Made by a program: the position numbers and the translations under genes
Shown: positions 37,320-48,834 of the stretch, piece by piece
How positions within the stretch are numbered: the first letter of the stretch is position 1
How the letters are laid out: each line of letters begins with the position of its first letter
The notes under the pieces: generated by a model
The model's database searches: none
What the model was told of the DNA's origin: nothing
What the model saw: the letters and a program-made list of their open reading frames with translations, nothing else
Assembly: GCF_900963305.1 (NCBI RefSeq)
Contig: NC_042528.1
Coordinates: 10,616,043 to 10,680,042 of the forward strand
DNA length: 64,000 bases
Direction of reading: 5' to 3'
Source: Echeneis naucrates
Lineage: Eukaryota > Chordata > Actinopteri > Carangiformes > Echeneidae

Positions 37320-38900
37320 TGGAATTTATTATTCAATATTAATTATGCATTTTTTAAAATGCATTGCTGTCAGATTTGACTTGTTTATACTGAATGTTGT
37401 AATTTTGGGATAGCAAAAGTGTTATTTTAGCTAGTAGAGCTAATGTTGGTCACTGGTGGTCAGCAAATGTCTTCCCTAAGGTGATTCTTTCAAGCATGTC
37501 AGCATTGTTTGTGAAGTGCAGCCTCACAGAGCTGCTGACATGGCTGTGGAGTCATAGCAATGTTACTCAAATTAGAAAAAAATACAGTAAAAAAAATATG
37601 AATCCACAATAAACTAATCTAACAAGCTCTGGCTGTCGTATGAATCATTTAAAAGGTCTTATCACCTCCTGAAGAGAGCTCAAACAACTGAACAACAACA
37701 ACAGCTGCTACTCATTCTCATGCTTCAGAGCATGTGGGATACAGATGTGTCTCTCCAGAAAGAGCATAACTAGGCTTCTCATTGCAGCACCATTACGCTT
37801 TTTTGAACGTAAACTGTCACCTAACATAACAAAGTCTTTCCTTAAATGTCTTCGCAGGTTTTGTTCATTGCACACTGCATACTCAGGATGTAAAGATCAT
37901 TTTGTTTGCCCGTGTGTGGTTGGCACTTACAGGTTTATTTTCAGTTTGCTCTGGTCACACACTTTTCTAGGACCCTTTGCTGTCGTTGCCTTTGTGGTTT
38001 CAGAAAGGAAGTATCTTTAGGTGTATCAATGACAGACTCTTCTCTTCGAGAACACACTCAGCTTGATGTCCTTCTTTCCCTGATCTGTTGACGCTTATTC
38101 TTCTTATTTTGTGCTTGGCACTTAAACCTATTCTTGTTCTTCTTCTATACTTTAGAAGAATAAGTAATTATATCAAAATTAATTATAACTTCCTTTAGAG
38201 GCTCACATTTTTGTTTTGAAATTATTTTACAATTTTTTTGCAGACTTCAATTAAATTAAGTTCAGATGCCAAATGTATCCAGAGGAGGAGTCCTGACTTT
38301 GATGAGGGGATCCTCTAATATTTGCCCTTATTCTCTGAAAAGTCTCAACAACTACTGGATGTATTGGGATGATGATTCAGTTTTTCAAAGTTTCCATATG
38401 ATGAATGTTGACAACCTTGGTGCTCTCCTGAGTCTTCATCCTATGTTAAGGCTGACTGGGTGCATAGTAATGAAATCAAGTGATTTATTGGGGGCAGAAC
38501 AATACGCAGTATGGAAAGGATGGGATGAGGAAAGGGTGTTGGTGTTCTAGACCAAACCATTGCGCCATAATAAAATTGTTTTATTGAAAAATTTTAAGGC
38601 TGCTTTCCAGTTTAATACTTAATTCTGTACTTATTTGATACAAGTGGTGATCAATACTTTGCATCTTCATCTTCATAATAACATTTAGTTCTCAAAGCCT
38701 CTGTAGATACCCACACATTATCAGCCAATGAAAGTGAGTCATCTAAATTTGAAATCTCCATCAAAAGGCAACCTTGACTTTCCTTCCTTCCTTCCTTCCT
38801 TTCTTTTTAAACACAGGTGATATCAAAGTGTCTCTAGCATGTGCGCTCACATGGGAAAACTAAGGCGGGGTACTAAACATGTGCTCAGTGTGTCGAGAGC
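37320..38900. other. intergenic NITR-3 to NITR-4
   Basis: No exon recognised. It contains a (TTCC)n tract near 38781-38800. Short open frames at 37745-38020 and 38266-38550 show no domain. Confidence 0.55.
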
Positions 38901-38927
38901 AGGAGATTCAGTGCCACCGCTTGTTAG

Positions 38928-38932
38928 CCAAT
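38928..38932 (+). promoter_or_regulatory. CCAAT box of NITR-4
   Basis: CCAAT in AGCCAATCA context 74 nt before the NITR-4 start codon. Confidence 0.6.
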
Positions 38933-39005
38933 CAAATCCAGTCATCTGTCTAAGAGTAGAGAACGCACAGAGGTTGTCTCCATTCACCAAAGCATTTTGA
39001 TCACA

Positions 39006-40423
39006 ATGACATCTCTCAAGATTGCTGGTCTGGCTGGTCTATTCGTGTGGAGAATAGGTAAGTTGTGACTTGTATATCCCTGTATATAAAATAGTTTAAA
39101 CGTTTTTTTAATGCAGTTATTATGAGAAATTTGCTAAGACAATTTTTTTTTTCTTCAGCCTTAGGAACTGGTCTTTGGTTGTCCTCATCCGTTCATCAAG
39201 TCGGAGACACTGTGACCTTGCGATGCTTCCGTGATAACAGGAATGAAAAAATGTTTCACTGGTATAAACAAACTTTGGGACAGAAACCATTGCGTGTGTC
39301 TTCTTTCTATAGTCATGGTGAAAGAGGCACTTTAACTGATGAGTTCAAGAACTTTTCAAGGTTTTCGTTGGTCAACGATGGCACCCAGAACCACTTGATC
39401 ATATCGGATTTGCAGATTTCAGACTCAGCAACTTACTATTGCTTAGGTTGCACTTCAGTCACATTTAGATTCATAAAAGGTATTACAGTGAATGTAAAGG
39501 GTTCAGGTTTAAATATTCAACATATGTTTCACCGGTCAGGATCTGAGACCATTCAGCAAGACTCAGTGACTCTCAACTGTACAGTCGAGACTGGCACCTG
39601 TGATGGAGAACACAGTGTTTACTGGTTCAAAGACTCTGGAAAATCTCATCCAGGACTCATTTACACTCATGGAGGGAGGAACGATCAGTGTGAGAGGGAT
39701 CCTGAGAGTCAAACACACTCCTGTGTCTACAACTTACCGATGAAGAGCCTGAATATTTCTCATGCTGGGATATATTACTGTGCTGTGGCCTCATGTGGAC
39801 GCATACTGTTTGGAAATGGGACCAAGCTGGACTTTGAGGGTGAGTACTACAATATTCGGGCAGAGAATTCATCACAGTAATGTAATGATAACTGTGAGGG
39901 TTGAACTGTAACGTCTGGCTCTCTGCAGATGAGGAGCACTCTCCTTTATTGAACGTGTACTCCTTGAGCGGAGCTCTGGCATTCACCATCCTCCTGAACG
40001 TTTTACTGGCTTTCTCACTTAACACATTAACCAAGAGAAATGGCTGTCACTGCACAGGTAACTGGGAATGTTACATTATATCATTATAAAGATATATATA
40101 CTCAAAATGACTTATTTTTCTTTCTTTCACATCAGAGCTTCAAGCGGGAGCTTCAGCTGTAGCTACAGCTGACTCAGGGGTGAGTGTTACCGATTAAAAT
40201 CAATTATTGATTATCAGACAAATTTAGTATCACACAGTAAGTATGTGTTTCCTGGAATGTATTAATGGCACACTTCATAATCTGATGTATATTTTTTTTC
40301 CAGGGCTATGAAGATTCAGATAACCTTCATTATGCTGCTTTAAGGGAGCCGAGAGTCAGCCGAACAAGAAGGCAGAGGGACGATACTCTAAGTCAGTGTG
40401 TGTACTCCAGTGTGAAGCAGTAG
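39006..40423 (+). CDS. NITR-4, inhibitory novel immune-type receptor
   Basis: Exons 39006-39057, 39159-39839, 39929-40057, 40136-40179 and 40304-40423; 341 aa. V domain: VGDTVTLRCF, FHWYKQTLGQKP, YYCLGC with one extra cysteine in the CDR3-like loop; J-like site FIKG. I domain of the standard six-cysteine form with FGNGTKLDFEG. TM SGALAFTILLNVLLAFSL is uncharged but contains Asn. Tail: ITIM LHYAAL and CVYSSV. A stretch of about 145 bp in the I domain is identical to NITR-5, and the TM-to-3' flank region is nearly identical to NITR-6 and part of NITR-7. AATAAA at 40882. Confidence 0.92.
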
Positions 40424-42320
40424 AACGGTTTCATCTGTTTGTTCAAGGTCATTTTCTTCACATCTCTTTTGAGACATAGAGCAGATTTTCTTGAAACGAG
40501 AACTGTTTAAAAAAACATGGAACATGGTTTTCATATGTGTTGGAAAAGTAGACATATTTCTTCTGTGCCTAGAACAACTGCATCAGTCCCTCCATGCTGG
40601 GAACGAACATATTCAACATGCTGGGAATCTGATATCCCTGTGTTTACTGGAGATGCTGCTTCAAACTCAGTGCTAAAACAATCTTTTTATGGCTTCCTTT
40701 CATGTCTGCAGTCAACATCTGTGGCCGCTGTATGCTGCGTTATCGGTTGCTCACACTGACACTCGTGTGGTGTGTGGTTATGTTCGACAATGCTCTGAGG
40801 AAGAAAGTTCTAATCACTGAATTTGTTCAACAGACAATTAACAATGTTATTCAGTAAGGACATGTCAAGTTCACTGAGTAGAATAAAAATAAACATTCAC
40901 CAGTTTGCGTATGTGCATTTTTTGTTATGAATGATGGCGATGATGACACTGTTATCCAATTATGATTAGCGCTGAGAAAATGGGTGTGGGTGAACATAAA
41001 CCATAAATATCACCCACAGTGCATGTAGGGTCAGATGCTGGTAAAGCAGAGAGGGTAAGGCATTTTGAAGTGGGGCTGTAATGCGAGACAACCCATAGTG
41101 ATGTCACCTACAAGGTTGTTAAGTGAACTTTCTAATCTGGTGCTGCTATAGCAAGATGTGTTGTACAATCTGTCAGCCCCAGCCTAATGCATAACCTGTT
41201 AATGATATATTTTACTCTACATGGGAGTATCGTCTTATTTCGGAAAAAAATCTTTACAGAGGAGATAAATCAGCTAAGCGAATCAAGTTTGGCCATCTCT
41301 CCATCCATCTATCCATCTTCTACTGATTTGTCCATTTGCGGGTCGCAGGGTTGCTGGAGCCAATCCCAGCTCACATTGGGTGAGGGGTTGGGTACACCCT
41401 GTACAGGTCGCCACTCCATCACAGGGCGGCCATTTTTCCATAGACTTCAACATAGTCTGACCTCTTCTGACAACCAATGATGTTGCCCCCTAATGGTCAC
41501 TTGGTTTCAGGCTTTACAGCATTGACTTTACTTGTTATCCTGAGAGTTTAACCCACATTGCATTCTAAAGAGCAAGTGAAAATATACAAAAACCTCAAGA
41601 AACAATAGTTAGTCTTCATAAAAAAAGAAAAAAAAAAGAAAAGAGCCGGTCTTCACCAGCTTGCTAGCATTCATATTTATGCTGCAAAGTGAGAAGAACC
41701 AAAATACATAAACTTTGCAGAACCCACTGAATGCAAAGTAAATTTGTTTAACATCTCCTTTTATAAGTGACGACATGTCCCACATAGTGTCTTTTCTGTG
41801 CTGTATGTTTTATTTAAACTCACCACCCTTTTTTCAGTTTGCTTAATATGGTCTATAATGTTCTTAATACTGGGAAACAGGATGTTTTTAACTCATCAGC
41901 AGTTTTTTCTTATCTTTTCCTTCATATTTCTGGGAGGTAAGCAGCAGTAGCACACGCTGACTCTTGAACGCAGCACCTTCCCTGTTGGTCACATATGAAA
42001 ATGCAATCAAAGCTGAACCAGTTTACAGGACAAATGTCTCTTCAGGACAGAACTTACTCCCCAGGGTTAGCTCTCTAGGTCAAATGGTCCAATTATTATT
42101 GATAAACTGCACAACATCACAGGAATTCAGAGTATTTATGTTTCTCCTGAAGTGGTAATACTGCAAACTGTTGCCATGTTCTTATTCTATCAAGCAGGCT
42201 GAGCTGTGACTCTACAGATGTTAGTGTCGTCAAGCACATCAGATTTCTGCCAGCATGTCATTCTTCTGGGGAAACTAAAACAGACATAGCTAACAGTGAA
42301 CATGTGATCAGTGCTGCCTT
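40424..42320. other. intergenic NITR-4 to NITR-5
   Basis: NITR-4 3' flank, then a SINE-like fragment (about 41285-41430). Repeated almost unchanged downstream of NITR-6. No extra gene seen. Confidence 0.6.
41285..41430 (-). mobile_element. SINE-like teleost repeat, copy in unit 1
   Basis: CATCCATCTATCCATC, GCGGGTCGCAGGGTTGCTGG, then GGTCGCCACTCCATCACAGG is the reverse strand of the same fish repeat family as at 26515. The matching copy at 47722-47850 is part of the segmental duplication, not an independent insertion. Confidence 0.6.
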
Positions 42321-42325
42321 GTCAG

Positions 42326-42330
42326 CCAAT
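42326..42330 (+). promoter_or_regulatory. CCAAT box of NITR-5
   Basis: CCAAT in AGCCAATCA context 72 nt before the NITR-5 start codon. Confidence 0.6.
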
Positions 42331-42387
42331 CAACACGCGTCCTATCATATGAAAGTGCAGAGTGTATCGCAGTGCTTCTCAGTCAGC

Positions 42388-42405
42388 ATGGAAATTTCAA
42401 CATGA
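42388..42405 (+). promoter_or_regulatory. five-codon uORF overlapping the NITR-5 start
   Basis: ATG GAA ATT TCA ACA TGA: the stop overlaps the main start as ATGA. It is in a different frame from the receptor and within the likely 5' UTR. It could lower or tune translation. Confidence 0.5.
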
Positions 42406-43862
42406 TGGCGTCTTTGCAGATTTTCTTGACTTGTTTGTGCTTGTGGAAAATGGGTGAGTTCGTATAGTAATGTCTTGTTTTAAAGGTTAGTCGGTCATTC
42501 TTTGAAATTATTGTGTTTTTATGATTTTACATTCTGATATAATTTCTCAGATTGATTAACTGTATATTTCCTTTTTCTCCTCAGGTCAGATGAATAATTT
42601 CATTCTTGCCAAAGTGGTTGATCAAGACAGTGGATTAATATCAGCTAATGTTGGTGACAATTTGACTTTAAAATGCTTCCATGGTGATGATGTTCCAATT
42701 TATTTCTGGTATAAGCAAGCACCGGGACAGAAGCTGAAACCTATCTCCAGTAGCTCTAGGTATGAAAACAGTGGGAAGTTTTTCGATGAATTCAGGAATA
42801 ATCCACGCTTTTCTCTAGAAAAAGGTCCTGGGTTTAATCACCTAAAGGTTTCAGATCTGAAACTTTCAGACTCAGCTACTTATAACTGTGCAAGCGGTTA
42901 TTCATTTCAGTTTGAATTCATGGCAGCCATCACTGTCAGTGTACGGGGTTCAGGTTTTACTGTCCAGGTCCATCAGTCAGGATCTCAGACCGTCCAGCCA
43001 GGAGACTCAGTGACTCTCAACTGTACGGTCCAGATTGGGAACTGTGAAGGCGAACACAGTGTTCACTGGTTCAAAGACTCTGGAAAATCTCATCCAGGAC
43101 TCATTTACACTCATGGAGGGAGGAACGATCAGTGTGAGAGGGATCCTGAGAGTCAAACACACTCCTGTGTCTACAACTTACCGATGAAGAGCCTGAATAT
43201 TTCACATGCTGGGACCTATTACTGTGCTGTGACCTCATGTGGACGCATACTGTTTGGAAATGGAACCGAGCTGGACATTAAGGGTGAGTAGCGTTCTACC
43301 ATGGACTTTCCTGATTTGGTGTCCTTTGTAAATAAGACAAAGACAAGAGCTGTACAATTTATTTTGTTGCAGATGAGATGGACTGTTATGTTTTAGTCTG
43401 TTTCCTAAGTGGAGCTTTGGTGCTCATCACCATCGTCAGTGTTTTACTGGCTTTCGTCGTGTACAAGACACACAAGAGAAACAAATTCAACTCTTCAGGT
43501 AAGCAGACATTGGTACATTGGTTAGCTTGTAGTCACTGAATTGGACTTTTAATTAAGAGATCTCGTTCTTCTGTGTTTTGTAACCAGAATCTCAGACAAG
43601 ATCAATCGCCTCCACAGCAAATGCAGAGGTAAAGGACATGTTTTTATTGTCATCATTACCTTTTAAAAGCAGAAATAATTCAATATGTTTTGGTAACTGC
43701 TTTAATTAGAAACTACACTCAAAAAACTCATTCTGTTACCAGGTTGGCAGAGATGCAGATAATCTCAATTATGCTGCTTTAAGATTTAACCCCTCCAAAA
43801 GATCACAAAGACATCAGGACAACAAAGACGAAGAATGTGTGTACTCCAGTGTCCAGCGATAG
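42402..43862 (+). CDS. NITR-5, inhibitory novel immune-type receptor
   Basis: Exons 42402-42453, 42585-43283, 43373-43498, 43588-43628 and 43743-43862; 345 aa. The linker exon is 41 nt rather than 44, still phase 0. V domain: LTLKCFHGDD, YFWYKQAPGQK, YNCASGYSFQF; J-like site FMAA. Standard six-cysteine I domain ending FGNGTELDIKG. The TM (DCYVLVCFLSGALVLITIVS onward) has its own sequence, unlike NITR-4/6/7. Tail: ITIM LNYAAL and CVYSSV. The V exon is nearly identical to that of NITR-7, the differences being concentrated in loops. AATAAA near 44108-44125. Confidence 0.92.
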
Positions 43863-45397
43863 AAACGTTCAACTTGTACTACCTTTGGAAGAAATATGGT
43901 TTTATTTTTTTTTTTTTCATTTTCTCTTTTAGAAGTTGCTTTGTATTGTTATGTAAATTAATCAGGACAAAATGTCCATTCACTGTCGAGACACTTTCCA
44001 TCGGCGGCTTGAAGCAGTGTTTCCATGTGATGGCAGATATGGAACTGTATTTCAACTTTACTTTTTTTATCCAAACAAAATATAAGCATGTTGTGTTATT
44101 ATACAACAAATTAAATAATAAAATAAAGACTGTAATTTCATTGTGACATTATGTGTGTGTGTGAGGGTGTGAAGCCCGGCGATTAGCACTATGGGCCACT
44201 GTGCAAGAGTTCACGTATCTCTTTCCTCCCTGAACTCCACCCACTGACTCCGCAGTTAGAGGAGACTATTGATAACTCAGAGACACAAGGCTTGACCCAG
44301 AGAAAGGCTTGTTAAAACAGGTAGAGTTGACTTAACTGCCTGGAAGTGTTTAGCAGCTTCGTGACCAGAAAGCTTCCCTTCACTGTTGGTGGAGACCAAA
44401 ACAGAAGTAAAAGAGAGAGTTAATATTTGGCTTGTGTTTATCATGTAACTTTAGATACAACTCCAAATGAGTGATGATGGTACTTTGTATCTAAAGTTGA
44501 ATTATTTCAAAAGTTTTCAAATCTTAATCTTCTGTTTGCATTATTTTCCACTGCCCCCTAATGGTCAAACATTTAGCGAATTGAGTCCTTTGTTCATCTT
44601 CATTTCTCAAAGATCTACAGTTTATCTCCAGCTGCAGTCACTTCTTCTCTCTTCTTCTCAACATCCACAATGCTGCTTCCTGCTTCACTGCGTCTGCTGG
44701 TACTGGTACACACCCACTCTTTGTCAACACACACATACATTACACAGTCACACATCTGCCTCTACTCTAGAGTTATGATATATCTGAGCTAACTGGATCC
44801 GTACACTGTATATGTGGATGAACCCCAGTGATGTTACCCTCAAGATAACTATTAGCTTTGAGAACACATGAGGACTGAGTGTAGCTCATCTGAAAGGGTC
44901 GACCCGACAGCGAGGATCTGACTTCTCATGGGAGCCTTATTGGGTGGAAAGGTAATGTTGTGAGCCCCTTTGGAGTTAAAATGCAAGAATTTAATTCAAT
45001 GGTGGACTGCAAAGGCATTTGTCGAGGTATCAAACCTGCACATCTGAACCTATTCAACATAATGAAAGTCAGCCCACTGCCAAATGTTGAGTGTGATTCG
45101 ATTGTATTGTTGTTCATTAATAGTAAATATATACTGCTCTATATGCCTCTCATTTATTTTTCCATAATTTCAAATATGATGTATGAAGGAAAAGTCTTTG
45201 TTTTAGTTTTTTCTCAACGTGTGAATCTCACCAAAAAGCAAAACTGACACAATAAGTTGATGTGACCATGTGATTGTATCTCCTAAGTAGGACAAAGGGT
45301 GCCGTGACAACTCAGCTTGGCTTCAAACACAGTTTTGTCTCTGAAGGGAGAAGGAAGTGTCAAGGTGCTTTTCTTCCAAGACAGAAGTTCGAAAACA
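43863..45397. other. intergenic NITR-5 to NITR-6
   Basis: Near-identical to 50256-51636. Short open frames (44467-44778, 44960-45247) recur in both copies, but they have no domain, and recent duplication is enough to explain their preservation. No CCAAT box stands in the usual place before NITR-6. Confidence 0.6.
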
Positions 45398-46839
45398 ATG
45401 GCATCTCTAAAGCTGATCTTCTGTCTGACATTTTTGTTCTTGGGGAAAATGGGTGAGTTTTGTTTCTTTATGGCTCTAGTTCATAGAAATGATGCAGAGA
45501 ATTCAGACTTGAATTATTGTGCCTTTGTGTTTGTTCTCATCACACTGAAGCTCAGGAGGCTGGTCTGAAAGCGTCCACATCTGCGCACAAAGAGAGAAGT
45601 TTTATATCGGCTAATGTTGGAGACACTGTGTCTTTGCAATGTTTCTATGGTAAGGATTCAGCATGGATCTTCTGGTACAAGCAAACTCCTGGACAGATGC
45701 TGAGGCGCATCTCTACTTTTTTTTTGTACGATGGAACCACCAGGTTTTTGAACGAATTCAAGAACGATCCACGGTTCCACCTTCACACTGATAATGGGAA
45801 CTTGTACCTGGAGATCAAACATTTGAGGATTGCAGACTCAGGAACTTACTACTGTGCGCACAGCCATAGTTATCTCTTAACATTTGCTGAGGGCACATTT
45901 GTCAATGTGAATGGTTTACGTTTGAACGCTCAGTCCTCGGTCCTTCAGTCAGGTCCGAGGACCATCAAGTTGGGAGGCTCAGTGACTCTCAACTGTACGG
46001 TCCAGAATGGGACCTGTGATGGAGAACACAGTGTTTACTGGTTCAAAGACTCTAGAGAATCACATCCTGGACTCATTTACACCCATGGAGAGAGGAATGA
46101 TACATGTGAGAGGGAACCTGAGAGTCAAACACACTCCTGTCTCTACAACCTGGTACTAGAAGATCTGAATCTTTCCCATGTTGGGACCTATTACTGTGCT
46201 GTGACCTCATGTGGACGCATACTGTTTGGAAATGGGACCGAGCTGGACTTTGAGGGTGAGTACTACAATATTCGGGCAGAGAATTCATCACAGTAATGTA
46301 ATGATAACTATGAGGGTTGAACTGTAACGTCTGGCTCTCTGCAGATGAGGAGCACTCTCCTTTATTGAACGTGTACTCCTTGAGCGGAGCTCTGGCATTC
46401 ACCATCCTCCTGAACATTTTACTGGCTTTCTCACTTAACACATTAACCAAGAGAAATGGCAGTCACTGCACAGGTAACTGGGAATGTTACATTATATCAT
46501 TATAAAGATATATATACTCAAAATGACTTATTTTTCTTTCTTTCACATCAGAGCTTCAAGCGGGAGCTTCAGCTGTAGCTACAGCTGACTCAGGGGTGAG
46601 TGTTACCGATTGAAATCAATTATTGATTATCAGACAAATTTAGTATCACACACTAAGTATGTGTTTCCTGGAATGTATTAATGGCACACTTCATAATCTG
46701 ATGTATATTTTTTTTCCAGGGCTATGAAGATTCAGATAACCTTCATTATGCTGCTTTAAGGGAGCCGCGAGTCAGCCGAACAAGAAGGCAGAGGGAGGAT
46801 ACTCAAAGTCAGTGTGTGTACTCCAGTGTGAAGCAGTAG
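45398..46839 (+). CDS. NITR-6, inhibitory NITR, hybrid of two lineages
   Basis: Exons 45398-45452, 45551-46255, 46345-46473, 46552-46595 and 46720-46839; 350 aa. The V-I exon starts after CTGAAG at 45550, the only acceptor that keeps phase 1; it is a weak site shared with NITR-8. V domain: VSLQCFYGKD, FWYKQTPGQM, YYCAHSHSY; J-like site FAEG. Standard I domain. TM, linker and tail (LHYAAL, CVYSSV) are almost identical to NITR-4, whereas leader, V and most of I match NITR-8. It is therefore a recombinant, joined within or near the end of the V-I exon. It has no CCAAT box in the usual place, unlike most of the array. Confidence 0.9.
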
Positions 46840-48750
46840 AACGGTTTCATCTGTTTGTTCAAGGTCATTTTCTTTGCATCTCTTCTGAGACATAGAGCAG
46901 ATTTTCTTGAAACAGGAACTGTTTAAAAAAACATGGAACATGGTTTTCATATGTGTTGGAAAAGTAGACATATTTCTTCTGTGCCTAGAACAATTGCATC
47001 AGTCCCTCCATGCTGCAATAAACATATTCAACATGATCAGACTGCAGTTTGCAAGTATATCACAGATTAGCTGCAACATCCAATCGTCTGTACTCAGAAG
47101 AATCTGATATCCCTGTGTTTACTAGAGATGCTGCTTCAAATTCAGTGCTAAAACAATCTTTTTATGGCTTCCCTTCATGTCTGCAGTCAACAGCTGTGGC
47201 CGCCATATGCTGTGCTATCGGTGGTTCATATTGACACTCGTACTCTGTGTGGTTTTGTCAGATAGTGCTCTGAGGAAAATATTTTTCATCACCGAATTTG
47301 TTAAAGAGACAATTAACAATGTTATTGAATAAAGACATGTCCAGTTCACTGAGTAGAATAAAAATAAACATTCACCAGTTTTTGTACGTGCATTTGTTGT
47401 TATGAATGATGGCGATGATGACACTGTTATCCAATTATGATTAGCGCTGAGAAAATGGGTGTGGATGAACATAAACCATAAATATCACCCACAGTGCATG
47501 TAGGGTCAGATGCTGGTAAAGCAGAGAGGGTAAGGCATTTTGAAATGGGGCTGTAATGTGAGACAACCCATAGTTCAATATGAATGAACTTTCCAATCTG
47601 GCTGGTGCCGCTTTGGTAACGTGTTGTGAATGATATATTTTACTCTACATGGGAGTATCGTCTTATTTCGGAAAAAATGTTTACAGAGGAGATAAATCAA
47701 CTGAGCGAATAAAATTTGGCCATCTCTCCATCCATCCATCCATTTGTCCGTTTGCGGGTCGCAGGGCTACTGGAGCCAATCCCAGCTCACATTGGGCGAG
47801 GGGTTGGGTACACCCTGTACAGGTCGCCACTCCATCACAGGGCGGCCATTTTTCCATAGACTTCAGCATAGTCTGACCTATTCTGACAGCCAGTGGTGTT
47901 GCCCCCTAATGGTCACTAGATATAGAGCAGGTTTCAGGCTCTACAGCATTGACTTTACTTGTTATCTTGCGAGTTTAACGCACATTGCATTCTAAAGAGA
48001 AAGTGAAAATATACAAAAACCTCAAGAAACAATAGCTATTCTCCACAAAGAAAACAAACAAACAACAAAATTAGCCAGCTTCACCAGCTTGCCAACATTA
48101 ATATTCATGCTGCAAAGGGAGAAGAACCAAAATAGATAAACCTTGCAGAACCCACTGAATGCAAAGTAAATTTGTTTAACATCTCCTTTTATAAGTGATG
48201 ACATGTCCCACATAGTATCTTTTCTGTGCTGTATGTTTTATTTAAACTCACCACCTTTTTTTCAGTTTGCTTAATATGGTCTATAATTTTCTTAATACTG
48301 GGAAACAGGATGTTTTTAACTCATTAACAGCTTTTCTTATCTTTTCCTTCATATTTCTGGGAGGTAAGCAGTAGTAGCACACACTTACTCTTGAACGCAG
48401 CACCTTCCCTGTTGGTCACATATGAAAATGCGATAAAAGCTGAACCAGTTTACAGGACAAATGTGTCTCTTCAGGACAGAACTTACTCCCCAGGGTTAGC
48501 TCTCTAGGTCAAATGGTCCAATTATTATTGATAAACTGCACAACATCACAGGAATTCAGAGTATTTATGTTTCTCCTGAAGTGGTAATACTGCAAACGGT
48601 TGCCGTGTTCTTAATCTATCAAGCAGGCTGAGCTGTGACTCTACAGATGTTAGTGTCTTCAAGCCCATCAGATTTCTGCCAGCATGTCATTCTTCTGGGG
48701 AAACTAAAACAGACATAGCTAACAGTGAACATGTGATGAGTGCTGCCTTG
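46840..48750. other. intergenic NITR-6 to NITR-7
   Basis: Duplicate of the NITR-4 to NITR-5 spacer, with an extra segment of about 80 bp near 47035-47105. Contains the second SINE-like copy (47722-47850). No extra gene seen. Confidence 0.6.
47722..47850 (-). mobile_element. SINE-like teleost repeat, copy in unit 2
   Basis: Same reverse-oriented repeat as at 41285-41430, carried along by the duplication; it differs by loss of a short CATC-rich stretch. Confidence 0.6.
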
Positions 48751-48754
48751 TCAG

Positions 48755-48759
48755 CCAAT
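48755..48759 (+). promoter_or_regulatory. CCAAT box of NITR-7
   Basis: CCAAT in AGCCAATCA context 72 nt before the start, followed by TATAAG at 48777-48782. Confidence 0.6.
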
Positions 48760-48816
48760 CAACACGCGTCCTCTCATATAAGAGTGGAGAGTGTATGGCA
48801 GTGCTTCTCAGTCAGC

Positions 48817-48834
48817 ATGGAAATTTCAACATGA
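48817..48834 (+). promoter_or_regulatory. five-codon uORF overlapping the NITR-7 start
   Basis: Same six-triplet uORF and ATGA stop-start overlap as NITR-5. An in-frame ATG at 48795 also exists, but it probably lies upstream of the transcription start, given TATAAG at 48777. Confidence 0.5.

Larger units (their letters stand above)
39836..46255 (+). repeat. tandem segmental duplication, unit 1
   Basis: This block (3' half of NITR-4, all of NITR-5, 5' half of NITR-6) reappears at about 46252-52494. Matching landmarks: TM exon 39929 and 46345, NITR-5 start 42402 and NITR-7 start 48831, NITR-6 start 45398 and NITR-8 start 51637. Offsets are 6416, 6429 and 6239; the last is shorter because of the deletion in NITR-7. 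The intergenic sequence at 44160-45450 is almost identical to 50400-51690. Percent identity was not computed. Confidence 0.85.

Noticed and set aside
44467-45456. Open frames in the NITR-5/6 spacer that recur at 50706-51695
   Set aside because: Their preservation is explained by the recent segmental duplication; no domain, no splice context, and the sequence overlaps spacer and leader-exon flank.
48795-48830. In-frame upstream ATG giving NITR-7 a 12-residue longer leader
   Set aside because: It probably lies before the transcription start set by TATAAG at 48777, and the sister gene NITR-5 has ATC at this place.
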